DNA of 64,000 bases from Methylobacterium sp. (lineage in GTDB: Bacteria > Pseudomonadota > Alphaproteobacteria > Rhizobiales > Beijerinckiaceae): the NCBI GenBank assembly GCA_002928875.1, contig PERO01000003.1:124001-188000 (forward strand), given 5' to 3'. Below are positions 44,822 to 52,606 of this stretch, piece by piece (the first letter of the stretch is position 1; every line of letters starts with the position of its first letter). The notes below the pieces were generated by a model. That model was given only the letters and a program-made list of their open reading frames with translations, was not told the DNA's origin and searched no databases. A program made the position numbers and the translations under genes.

Positions 44822-46069
44822 ATGGGCGCAGGCAAATTTCTCTCCCGGGCGATGAGCATCGTGGTTGCGGGCCTGCTGGCGTCACAGCTTGTGGCCGAGG
44901 TTCAGGCCCAGCCGGCGATCTGCAACACGATCCGCGTCGAACTCGCGAACCTGCCGCGCAACGTGACGGGCGGCAATCCGCGGGAGGCGGCGCGGCTGCG
45001 CGGCGAACTCGCGGGCGTGCGCAACGCGATCCGCGCCAACAATTGCGACCAGCGCGGCTTTTTCGGCTTTGGTGGCCCGCCCCCGGTTTGTGCCCCGCTG
45101 CGCGCCCAGGCGCAGCAGATGGAAGCCCGCTTGCAGCAGGCCGAGCCGATCGACGCCAATGCCCCGCGTCGCGCCCAGCTTCTGGGGGCGTTTCAGCGCT
45201 ATGGCTGCGATGGCAACCAGCCGCAGCAGCGTGGCGTCATCTATGCCCAGCCGCAGGGCGGTGGCCTGCTCGACCGGCTGTTCGGCACGGGCAGCGCCGT
45301 CGAGCAGCGGCGCGACAGTTTCGTCGAGATCGATTCCGAACTCGATGACGAACTGAAGGAAAAGGCGAAGCTCGGCGGCCGCACGCCGATTTGCGTGCGC
45401 ACCTGCGACGGCTTCTTCTTCCCGGTGAATTTCGAAGGCCTGACCGCGCGGGACGAACACAGCAAGGTCTGCCAGGCGCTCTGCCCCGCGGCCGAGACGG
45501 TCGTCATGTATATGCGCCTCGGCGCGGATATCGAGACCGCCGCGACCCGCGAAGGCCAGGCCTACACCGCCTTTCCCTTCGCCCTGAAATACCGCACCAA
45601 CCGCGACAGCGCCTGCTTCTGCCGGCCGCAGGGCTATACGGTGGCGCAGCTCGCGAAGGACCAGGAAGATTATGTCGAGGCCCGCAAGGGCGACCTCGTC
45701 GTCACGCGCGAGCAGGCCGAGGCTTTGTCCCGCCCGAAGGAAGTGCGCAACCCGGCGCAGGCCCGCACCCCGGCCAATGCGCGCAATGCCCGCAATGCAC
45801 CGGCCCCCGCGCCTCAGCCGGAGGAACCCGCGGCCGTGCCGGAATCAGCCATCCCCACGGCCGGCACCGCCTCGGCCGGCATCGGGCCACGGCTCGGCAC
45901 CGAGCGCGTGCTCGGCGGCACGCAAGGCCAGACTCAGGACGTGGTCGGTGCCGATGGCGTCAGGCGGCAGGTCAGGATCGTCGCGCCGGCACCAAACGCG
46001 CCAGAGCCTCAGCCCGGCCTAAGAGGGGCAGCACGGCCTTCAACTCAGGACCCTGCTCGCGTCCCGTGA
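44822..46069 (+). CDS. DUF2865-family secreted protein
   Basis: The 415-residue protein has a signal peptide (FLSRAMSIVVAGLLASQLVA, then EVQAQ) and the DUF2865 core with paired cysteines: TPICVRTCDGFFFPVNFEGL, KVCQALCPAAETVVMYMRLG, and RDSACFCRPQGYTV. The C-terminal third is Pro/Ala-rich. DUF2865 proteins are restricted to rhizobia and relatives, are probably periplasmic, and have no known function. ATG at 44822 is preferred; a TTG at 44804 is in frame. The last 98 bases overlap the 3' end of gltX on the opposite strand. A weak hairpin (44788-44806) just upstream may end the marR transcript. Confidence 0.85.
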   Translation: MGAGKFLSRAMSIVVAGLLASQLVAEVQAQPAICNTIRVELANLPRNVTGGNPREAARLRGELAGVRNAIRANNCDQRGFFGFGGPPPVCAPLRAQAQQMEARLQQAEPIDANAPRRAQLLGAFQRYGCDGNQPQQRGVIYAQPQGGGLLDRLFGTGSAVEQRRDSFVEIDSELDDELKEKAKLGGRTPICVRTCDGFFFPVNFEGLTARDEHSKVCQALCPAAETVVMYMRLGADIETAATREGQAYTAFPFALKYRTNRDSACFCRPQGYTVAQLAKDQEDYVEARKGDLVVTREQAEALSRPKEVRNPAQARTPANARNARNAPAPAPQPEEPAAVPESAIPTAGTASAGIGPRLGTERVLGGTQGQTQDVVGADGVRRQVRIVAPAPNAPEPQPGLRGAARPSTQDPARVP

Positions 46070-47372
46070 GCGCGAGCCGCAGCGGCATGAACAGCGCCTT
46101 GCCCTTGCGTCCGGTCTTCGCCTGAATCGCGGCGATCCACTGGCTCCAGGTCTCGCTGCCGAACGGCTCCGGAGGCAGGAGTTCCGCGCATTCCGCAAGG
46201 AAATCCGTCTCGGCGACGGCGAAATTCTGCGGCGACATCAGCAGCGCCCACCAATCCCGCGCTTCCTCGAGACGGCTGACATTGCCGTGGATCGCGACCC
46301 AGAAGGCTTCGGCCCTTTCGCCCGCGATCCCCAGAGCGGCCAGCGGTTCCTTCAGGAGCCCGAACGGCTTGGCGTGCAGCAGCTTCACCGAGAGATCGGT
46401 GATTTCCGCCGGATCGAATTTCGTGAGCGCGCGGGAGAATTTCGACAGATCGAGCAGCGCGCCCAGCGCCTCCAGCCCCGCCAGCGGGCGGATCGCCTCT
46501 GATGTGCCGGTCAGCGTCGCGACGATGGCGACCGCCAGCGGATCGACGCCCTCGGCCCTGAACGAGCGCAGCGACAGCGCGCCGGTGCGCTTCGACATCT
46601 CCTCCCCCGTGGCCGAGGCGATGAGATTGTGGTGGGCAAACTGCGGAAGGTTCGCGCCCAGCGCATGGAACAATTCGATCTGGACGGCCGTGTTCGCGAC
46701 GTGATCCTCGCCGCGCAGCACATGGGTGATGCCGAAATCCGCGTCGTCGATCACGCTGGCGAAGGTGTAGAGCACCTGCCCGCCGGTCATTGCCTTCTGC
46801 GCCAGTTCAGATGGAAAACCGGTTTCCACTTTTCCTGAGCCTGCGCGCGCGAGAATGGGATCGGAGAGCGAGGCCGTCTCGATATGGCATTCGCCGCGCA
46901 CGCCATCCTGCCAGCGCACGGTGTTGCCGGAGAGCTTGAAGCGCCAGTGGGGTTGGCGCCCCTCGGCCTCGAATCGGGCGCGATCGGCATCGGTGAGCGC
47001 GAGCGCCGCGCGATCATAGACCGGCGGAAGCCCCCTCGCCTGCTGGCGCTTGCGCTTCCGATCCAGCTCTTCGGCGGTTTCATAGGCCGGATAGACGAGC
47101 CCCCGCGCCTGGAAATCCGCGAGCACCGCCGCATAGCGTGCCGCGCGATCCGATTGCCGCTCGATCCGGTCCGGCGGAATGCCGAGCCAGGCGAGATCCT
47201 CGAGGATGCCCTCGGCATATTCCGGCTTCGAGCGCTCGGTATCGGTGTCGTCGAAGCGCAGTAGGAACGTGCCGCCCGTTTTCCGCGCCATCAGCGCGTT
47301 CCACAGGGCGGTGCGGGCATTGCCGATATGCAGGTAGCCCGTGGGCGAGGGCGCGAAACGGAAGACAGGCAT
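45972..47372 (-). CDS. gltX: glutamyl-tRNA synthetase
   Basis: The 466-residue class I synthetase has FAPSPTGYLHIGNARTALW (HIGH motif as HIGN), the HVLRGEDHVANTAVQIEL block, and a KMSKS-type loop ATGEEMSKRTGALS. The length and the C-terminal anticodon domain (ALTGREQGPELKAVLPLLG) mark it as a full GltX and not a truncated glutamyl-Q enzyme. Alphaproteobacteria often carry two GltX proteins, one of which makes Glu-tRNA-Gln for GatCAB; which type this is cannot be settled here. Its 3' end overlaps the DUF2865 gene by 98 bases. Confidence 0.94.
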   Translation of the reverse strand: MPVFRFAPSPTGYLHIGNARTALWNALMARKTGGTFLLRFDDTDTERSKPEYAEGILEDLAWLGIPPDRIERQSDRAARYAAVLADFQARGLVYPAYETAEELDRKRKRQQARGLPPVYDRAALALTDADRARFEAEGRQPHWRFKLSGNTVRWQDGVRGECHIETASLSDPILARAGSGKVETGFPSELAQKAMTGGQVLYTFASVIDDADFGITHVLRGEDHVANTAVQIELFHALGANLPQFAHHNLIASATGEEMSKRTGALSLRSFRAEGVDPLAVAIVATLTGTSEAIRPLAGLEALGALLDLSKFSRALTKFDPAEITDLSVKLLHAKPFGLLKEPLAALGIAGERAEAFWVAIHGNVSRLEEARDWWALLMSPQNFAVAETDFLAECAELLPPEPFGSETWSQWIAAIQAKTGRKGKALFMPLRLALTGREQGPELKAVLPLLGRAEALARLVPARRS

Positions 47373-47409
47373 GGCCTTTCAGTGCAAGCCACCCCGGCAG
47401 GCGTCAAGC

Positions 47410-48423
47410 TCAATAACGAACGAGCAGTCCCGGTCTCCAGCCATTCTCGGCAAAAAGGGGCACGTATTCCTCGGGAATGAAGAGCCGATTCTCGGGATGG
47501 GCAATCAGGGGATAGGCCTCGGGAGGATAAAGGGTGGGATCGTCATCCGCAGCGGCGAGATCGATGACCCAGCGGCTGGGCAGCTTGCGATCGCCCAGCA
47601 TGCGGATTTCGAAAGCCAGAAGGCGAAGCGAATCCGCGGCGGCATAGAGGCCGAGCCTCTGGTTGCGTGCGGCCTCGGCCATGGCGCGCGTGGCGCCAAG
47701 CTTGCCCTTGCGCGCCAGCGTCCTCAGCGCGGCGGGCGGCAAGGCCGCATCTTTCACCGAGCGCTTGCCCCTGAAGGGATCGGTGTTCGGCCAGATGAAG
47801 AACGGCGAGGCCACGCCTTTCTCGATCAGGCGCTCATTGTAGGTCAGGCGCGGGCGCGTCGCTTCATCCTTGGACGAGGCGTTGAGATAGACCAGCGGAC
47901 GACCATAGCCATCCACCATCTCATGCGCGAAGGCGAGGAAGAACCGGAACCCTTCCGGGCCGACCCCGATCGTCGCCTGATCGGCCTTGATGAGATCGAC
48001 CAGAGTCTGCCGGGCGATGACCGCGTGGCGGGCGTGATTGGCGGCGGCATCCGGTCCGCTCGCCGCAGCAACGCGGGCGGCGACCAGCGGGTGCAGGCCT
48101 TTTCCGGGAAAGGCCGGCCATTGTCCGGGTGCCAGCGGATCGGTCAGATAGGCGGCCCATTCCGGGCTTCCGAGCTTGGCGCGCCTGTCCGAGGGGCTCG
48201 AAGTGGATTGCGTTGGCGAGATCGGCACCTTGTAGGCCATTTCCGGTGCATCGCAGCCCAGAAATCGCAAGCCCTGCGATCCATCGAAAAAGACCCGGGC
48301 GCCATCGCCGTCATAGATGATGCCATCGGCGTCGTCGCTGGCCTTGCCACCGACCGCGCCGCTCAGTTCTGCGTAGATGAAGGCATTGGGCCTGCCGCGT
48401 GCTGCGACATTGAAAATTGGCAT
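47410..48423 (-). CDS. divergent staphylococcal-nuclease-like protein
   Basis: The 337-residue protein is not obvious at first sight, but three blocks match the thermonuclease (SNase) fold in order. DGDGARVFFDGSQGLRFLGCDAPEMA (residues 38-63) contains the equivalents of the metal aspartates (Asp38 or Asp40, and Asp58) and the catalytic Arg53 and Glu61. DGYGRPLVYLN (171-181) supplies Arg175. YNERLIEKGVASPFFIWPNT (195-214) is the next SNase helix and strand. About 100 residues are inserted between the first two blocks, and the C-terminal 120 residues are unfamiliar. No signal peptide is seen. It lies between nadE and gltX on the same strand. The nuclease function is inferred. Confidence 0.65.
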   Translation of the reverse strand: MPIFNVAARGRPNAFIYAELSGAVGGKASDDADGIIYDGDGARVFFDGSQGLRFLGCDAPEMAYKVPISPTQSTSSPSDRRAKLGSPEWAAYLTDPLAPGQWPAFPGKGLHPLVAARVAAASGPDAAANHARHAVIARQTLVDLIKADQATIGVGPEGFRFFLAFAHEMVDGYGRPLVYLNASSKDEATRPRLTYNERLIEKGVASPFFIWPNTDPFRGKRSVKDAALPPAALRTLARKGKLGATRAMAEAARNQRLGLYAAADSLRLLAFEIRMLGDRKLPSRWVIDLAAADDDPTLYPPEAYPLIAHPENRLFIPEEYVPLFAENGWRPGLLVRY

Positions 48424-48537
48424 GATCAATCTCCATTCCCGCAAGGCGGGTATGGAAGCGCAGTTTCATGACAACCGCAAGTCGTGCCATCCGCTCGCTT
48501 CGCGCGGGCGGGGCGCACGCCCTACCCTCGCGAGGGC

Positions 48538-50280
48538 TCACCCATCATAGGCCTCGCTGAGGCTCTTCATCGGCTCGGGTTGGATGCCGGAATCAGGCGC
48601 GTAGGCTCCCTCCGAGCGATCGCGGAAGCGGTTGACGATCGGATACCGCCGGTCGCGGCCGAAATTCCGCCGCGTCACCTTCACGCCGGGCGCGGATTGC
48701 CGGCGCTTGTATTCGGCGATGGCAAGGAGGTGTTCGATGCGCTCGACGGTCGCGCGCTCATGCCCGCGCGCGACGATATCCGCCACGCGCATCTCCTTCT
48801 CGACGAGGCATTCGAGAATGTCGTCGAGCACGGGGTAAGGCGGCAGCGAATCCTGGTCCTTCTGGTTCTCGCGCAACTCCGCGGTCGGCGCCTTCACCAG
48901 GATGTTCTCGGGGATCACCGTGCCATCCGGCCCAAGCGCGCCCCAGGGCTTCCAGTAGTTGCGCAGGGCCGAGAGGCGATAGACCTCCATCTTGTAGAGG
49001 TCCTTGATGGGGTTGAAGCCGCCATTCATGTCGCCATAGAGCGTCGCGTAACCCACGCTCATCTCGCTCTTGTTCCCGGTGGTGACGACCATCGGCCCGA
49101 ACTTGTTCGAGATCGACATGAGAATCGTGCCGCGCGCGCGGCTCTGCACATTCTCTTCGGTGATGTCGCGCTTCGTGCCCGCGAAAAGCGGCTGAACCGC
49201 CAGTTCCAGCCCCTCCACCGCGCTGGCGATGGGGAGAATGTCGTAGCGGATGGAGAGCGCGTCCGCGCAATCCTTCGCGTCCTTGAGGCTGTCTTCCGAG
49301 GTGTAGCGATAGGGCAGCATCACCGCGTGCACGCGCTCCGGCCCGAGGGCATCGGCCGCGAGCGCGGCGCAGATCGCCGAATCGATGCCGCCGGAAAGGC
49401 CGAGCACCACGCCCGGAAAGCGGTTCTTCTCGACATAATCGCGCAGGCCCAGCATGCAGGCGGCATAATCCGCCTTGTCCTGTTCCTCGATCAGCGCCTT
49501 CGGCCCCTCCTCGATGCGCCAGCCGGCATGGCCCCGCGCCAGCGTGACGATCGGCATGTCCTCGCGGAAAGCGGGCATCTGGAAGGCCAGCGCGCCGCCG
49601 GGATTGAGTCCGAAACTCGCGCCGTCGAAAACGAGTTCGTCCTGTCCGCCGACCTGATTGACATAGACCAGCGGCAAGGCGCTCTCCGCCACGCGCGCCA
49701 CCGCGACATTCATGCGCTCGTCCATCACGCCACGCCGGTAGGGCGAGCCATTCGGCACGAGCAGGATTTCCGCCCCGGTCTCGGAGAGGCATTCGACGAC
49801 TTCCGGCGTCCAGATATCCTCGCAGACGGGCAAGCCAAGACGCACGCCGCGCAAGGGCAGCGGGCCGGGCATAGGGCCGGAATCGAAGACGCGTTTCTCG
49901 TCGAACACGCCGTAATTCGGCAGATCCACCTTGAAGCGCACGCCGGTGATGCGACCCGCATCGAGTGCGGCGATGGCATTGTAGAGCTTGTCGCCTTCCT
50001 TCCACGGCAGGCCGATCAGCACCGCCGGGCCGCCATCCGCCGTGTCGCGGGCGAGATCGTCGAGCGCCTGCCGGCAGGCGTCCTGCACGGCGGGTTTCAG
50101 CACGAGATCCTCCGGCGGATAGCCGATGAGAAACAGCTCGGGAAACAGGATGAGATCGGCGCCGGCCCTGGCCGCCTCTGTCCGCGCGGCACGGGCGCGG
50201 GCGAGATTGCCGGCGATGTCGCCGAGCACCGGGTTCAACTGGGCGAGCGCAAGCGCGAGACGTTGGGGAGCAGCGTTCAT
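48538..50280 (-). CDS. nadE: glutamine-dependent NAD+ synthetase
   Basis: The 580-residue enzyme makes NAD+ from deamido-NAD using glutamine. The N-terminal nitrilase-like amidase has DLILFPELFLIGYPPEDL (Glu48), the lysine in RFKVDLPNYGVFDE and the nucleophile in GLPVCEDIWTPE. The C-terminal synthetase has the ATP loop LGLSGGIDSAICAALAADAL and GTKRDITEENVQSRARG. Length is that of the two-domain type. The start at 50280 suits the first conserved strand; a frame to 50316 is unlikely. A perfect CCCTCGCGAGGG palindrome sits at 48525-48536 next to its stop. It precedes the nuclease-like gene by 114 bases. Confidence 0.95.
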   Translation of the reverse strand: MNAAPQRLALALAQLNPVLGDIAGNLARARAARTEAARAGADLILFPELFLIGYPPEDLVLKPAVQDACRQALDDLARDTADGGPAVLIGLPWKEGDKLYNAIAALDAGRITGVRFKVDLPNYGVFDEKRVFDSGPMPGPLPLRGVRLGLPVCEDIWTPEVVECLSETGAEILLVPNGSPYRRGVMDERMNVAVARVAESALPLVYVNQVGGQDELVFDGASFGLNPGGALAFQMPAFREDMPIVTLARGHAGWRIEEGPKALIEEQDKADYAACMLGLRDYVEKNRFPGVVLGLSGGIDSAICAALAADALGPERVHAVMLPYRYTSEDSLKDAKDCADALSIRYDILPIASAVEGLELAVQPLFAGTKRDITEENVQSRARGTILMSISNKFGPMVVTTGNKSEMSVGYATLYGDMNGGFNPIKDLYKMEVYRLSALRNYWKPWGALGPDGTVIPENILVKAPTAELRENQKDQDSLPPYPVLDDILECLVEKEMRVADIVARGHERATVERIEHLLAIAEYKRRQSAPGVKVTRRNFGRDRRYPIVNRFRDRSEGAYAPDSGIQPEPMKSLSEAYDG

Positions 50281-50483
50281 GGTTCCGCATGTAGTCCGCT
50301 CCGCCTCCCCTGACAATCGCGGGCTTCGCGACGGGCGGGAAAGCGTCCCAATTCGGGGCGACGATGTCCGGCACGATTTAACCCAAGGGTAAGGTTACTT
50401 TTTTACTCTTCCGGCGATGGTGCCCCGTGCTTCGTGCCGGTTTGCGGGCTCATCGCATGGTTGCCGGTTACGGGAGTTCACAC

Positions 50484-51338
50484 ATGTCGGTTCATCGCCT
50501 GCGCGGGAGGAAAGGTCTCCAGCATCTCGGGAGCCTGACGATTGCCGCATTCGTCGGCACGGCGACGGCCGAGGCGGCGGATTACCTGCGCGGCGCCTAT
50601 GCGCCCGATGCGGTGACCAAAAGCGAGGGCATCGACTGGGCCGGTGTCTATGTCGGCGGTTATGTCGGCTATACCGGCGCCCAGGTGGACCCGTCGCGTC
50701 TCCGGAGCCGCCTCGCGCAGGAAGGCCTGCCCAATTCCACATTCACGAGCCTGCTGCAGAGCACCATCAACCTGCGCAAGATCGACAAGGATCGCACGAG
50801 CTTCGGCGGCTTCGCCGGCGTCAACTATCTCTGGGATGACGTGGTGCTCGGCATCGAGGTCGACTACACCCGCTCCGCGCTGGATGGCTCAACCACCGCC
50901 GGCCCCTATGGGCTCTCCCAGACCGCGGGAACCGAGGAAAACGGCGTCAGCAGCACCACCACCGCCCGCGCCCGGGTTCACGAATGGGGCACCATCCGTG
51001 GCCGCGTGGGTTATGCGGCGGGATGGTTCATGCCCTACATCACGGCCGGCCTGGCGCTCGGCAATATCGATGGCCGCGCGACGGTCAGCGGCACCTGGGA
51101 GCGGATCGACGTGAGCTCGCCGCCGGCACGACCGGTGATCGCGAGCGGCAGCTTCAACGCGACGATCGGCCGTCGCGGCATTGCCTATGGCGGCGCGGTG
51201 GGCGCGGGCGTGGATATGGCGCTGTTCTCGAACGTCTTCCTGCGCGCGGAATGGCAATACATCCAGTTCGGTTCCAGCGGCCTGCGCCCCGAGGTTTCCC
51301 TCCACACCGCGCGCGTCGGCGGCGGCGTGAAGTTCTGA
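50484..51338 (+). CDS. outer-membrane beta-barrel protein (Omp25/31-like)
   Basis: The 284-residue protein has a signal peptide (LTIAAFVGTATAEAADYLRG) and an eight-strand barrel pattern: WAGVYVGGYVGYTGA, FGGFAGVNYLWDDVVLGIEVDY, and IRGRVGYAAGWFMPYITAGLA, ending SLHTARVGGGVKF with a C-terminal Phe. This matches the porin-family Omp25/Omp31 proteins of Brucella and other rhizobia. GGGAG lies just before the ATG at 50484; ATGs at 50457 and 50427 are less likely. A GC-rich hairpin between 51373 and 51396 probably ends transcription. It is divergent from nadE. Confidence 0.88.
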   Translation: MSVHRLRGRKGLQHLGSLTIAAFVGTATAEAADYLRGAYAPDAVTKSEGIDWAGVYVGGYVGYTGAQVDPSRLRSRLAQEGLPNSTFTSLLQSTINLRKIDKDRTSFGGFAGVNYLWDDVVLGIEVDYTRSALDGSTTAGPYGLSQTAGTEENGVSSTTTARARVHEWGTIRGRVGYAAGWFMPYITAGLALGNIDGRATVSGTWERIDVSSPPARPVIASGSFNATIGRRGIAYGGAVGAGVDMALFSNVFLRAEWQYIQFGSSGLRPEVSLHTARVGGGVKF

Positions 51339-51372
51339 CGACGGGCCGGGCCCCCATGGCCCAGCAAGAAAG

Positions 51373-51396
51373 AAGCCCGGCTTTCGAGCCGGGCTT
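51373..51396. terminator. probable bidirectional terminator between convergent genes
   Basis: A nine-base AGCCCGGCT / AGCCGGGCT stem with a TTCG loop and short T-rich tails on both strands. It is placed between the Omp25-like gene and the convergent small secreted-protein gene, so it may serve both. Confidence 0.6.
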
Positions 51397-51426
51397 TCCG
51401 TTTCGCGATCGCGCCATCGGCTGCGA

Positions 51427-51870
51427 TCAGCGGCACACCTCGACGCGCTGGAAGGTCCAGCCATAGCCGTCCCACACGCGCTGCTTCCGGATCTTGCAGA
51501 CCGGGCCGCGATACGCGAAACCGGTTTCCGAATAGCCGTGATAGTGACGCGGGTGGCGCGGGCCGTAGCCATAGCCGCCATAGTGACGGTAGCCCGGACC
51601 ATACTGCACCGGCTGATGGTAGGTCGGAACATAGCCGCCCGGACCCACATAACCGTCATCCGAGACATAACCGCCGTGATGACGCTCGTTCGCCTGCGCG
51701 GCGATGGCACCCACGGCAAGCGCACCGAGAACGCCGGCGGCGATCAGCGCTCCCTTGCGGCCGTTGCGGGCCTCGGCCTCGCCGGCCGTCATCGTCAGGC
51801 CAGCGCCCATGGTGAGGGCGGCAAGCGCGACAACGGCAATCTTCTTCACCAGGGGAATCGATGTCGTCAT
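51427..51870 (-). CDS. small secreted protein with C-terminal cysteine motif (1)
   Basis: The 147-residue product has a signal peptide (KKIAVVALAALTMGAGLTM, cleavage near AEA), a second hydrophobic segment (GALIAAGVLGALAVGAIAA), a Gly/Tyr/His-rich middle (GGYGYGPRHPRHYHGY), and a C-terminal VCKIRKQRVWDGYGWTFQRVEVC block. The same final block, with two cysteines and the VW...RRVEVC spacing, ends the next gene upstream, so the two are related. Relatives are common in rhizobia but without known function. Confidence 0.75.
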   Translation of the reverse strand: MTTSIPLVKKIAVVALAALTMGAGLTMTAGEAEARNGRKGALIAAGVLGALAVGAIAAQANERHHGGYVSDDGYVGPGGYVPTYHQPVQYGPGYRHYGGYGYGPRHPRHYHGYSETGFAYRGPVCKIRKQRVWDGYGWTFQRVEVCR

Positions 51871-52004
51871 GGCTCCATCTCCGAACCGGAAGACCTGGCG
51901 AGCGCGATCCGCTCGCATCCGGTCTTCATGGGGGGAAGATAGAGCCTCGACCTTGGCCCTGACATGAACGGGATTGTTGTCTCCCGTTCATCCTGGCCAC
52001 GCGC

Positions 52005-52307
52005 TTATTCGCAGACCTCGACGCGCCGATAGGTGTAGGTCTCCTCGTCGAGCCAGACCTTCTTGCGCTCGAGATGGCAGGTCGGGACGTAGCGCGGGCG
52101 GCGACGCTCGACGAGCACTTCCTCTTCTTCCACCACCGGCTGGGCCTGCGAGCGCCCCTGAAGCAGCAGATAGGCCCCGGCGGCTCCCACGGCGAGACCT
52201 GCGGCAGCGGCGGCATTGCGGCCCTGCGCGGCCTGGGAAGGCGTGTGGAACAGGATGGCGAGCGCTGCGGCAAGGCCGGCGGCCACGGCGGAGAGATGAT
52301 AACGCAT
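52005..52307 (-). CDS. small secreted protein with C-terminal cysteine motif (2)
   Basis: The 100-residue product has a signal peptide (MRYHLSAVAAGLAAALAILF, then HTPSQAAQG), a short hydrophobic run (AGLAVGAAGAYLLL), an acidic linker (VEEEEVLVE) and a C-terminal TCHLERKKVWLDEETYTYRRVEVCE block. The last block is the counterpart of that in the downstream gene. The pair probably arose by duplication. Function unknown. ATG at 52307 is preferred over 52334. Confidence 0.72.
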   Translation of the reverse strand: MRYHLSAVAAGLAAALAILFHTPSQAAQGRNAAAAAGLAVGAAGAYLLLQGRSQAQPVVEEEEVLVERRRPRYVPTCHLERKKVWLDEETYTYRRVEVCE

Positions 52308-52463
52308 GACAGGTCTCCGTGCTGGGAGACCCACATTTCCTATCGAATTCTTAACAAAATCTCTCGAAATCGCGGCTTTCCCGTGGCGCCCCGCGCCCGG
52401 CTGGCCTGCCCGGAAAACATGGAAAACAGGGCCTTAAAAAACGCGGCCCCACAGACGCGCAAA

Positions 52464-52558
52464 GTGTCATCCCCCACGGCGAAGCCGGGCGGGGATCCGG
52501 AGGACAAGCCGAGCGGAATGGATTCTCGCGCCTCGCGGCGCTCGGTCGGGAATGACAC
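52464..52558. repeat. palindromic intergenic repeat, family 1 (copy E)
   Basis: It begins GTGTCATCCCCCACGGCGAAG and ends GGTCGGGAATGACAC, nearly the same ends as copy A at 279. The inner parts are GGCGGGGATCCGG and GGATTCTCGCG. It separates the DAHP synthase stop from the small secreted-protein gene. Confidence 0.72.
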
Positions 52559-52606
52559 CAGGGGCGACCGTGCCCGGCGGCGGCGAGGCCCGAACGAAGG
52601 CGGCGG

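Noticed and set aside
48525-48536. CCCTCGCGAGGG palindrome next to the nadE stop as a protein-binding site
   Set aside because: A single short GC palindrome next to a stop in GC-rich DNA is expected by chance; no second copy was noticed.
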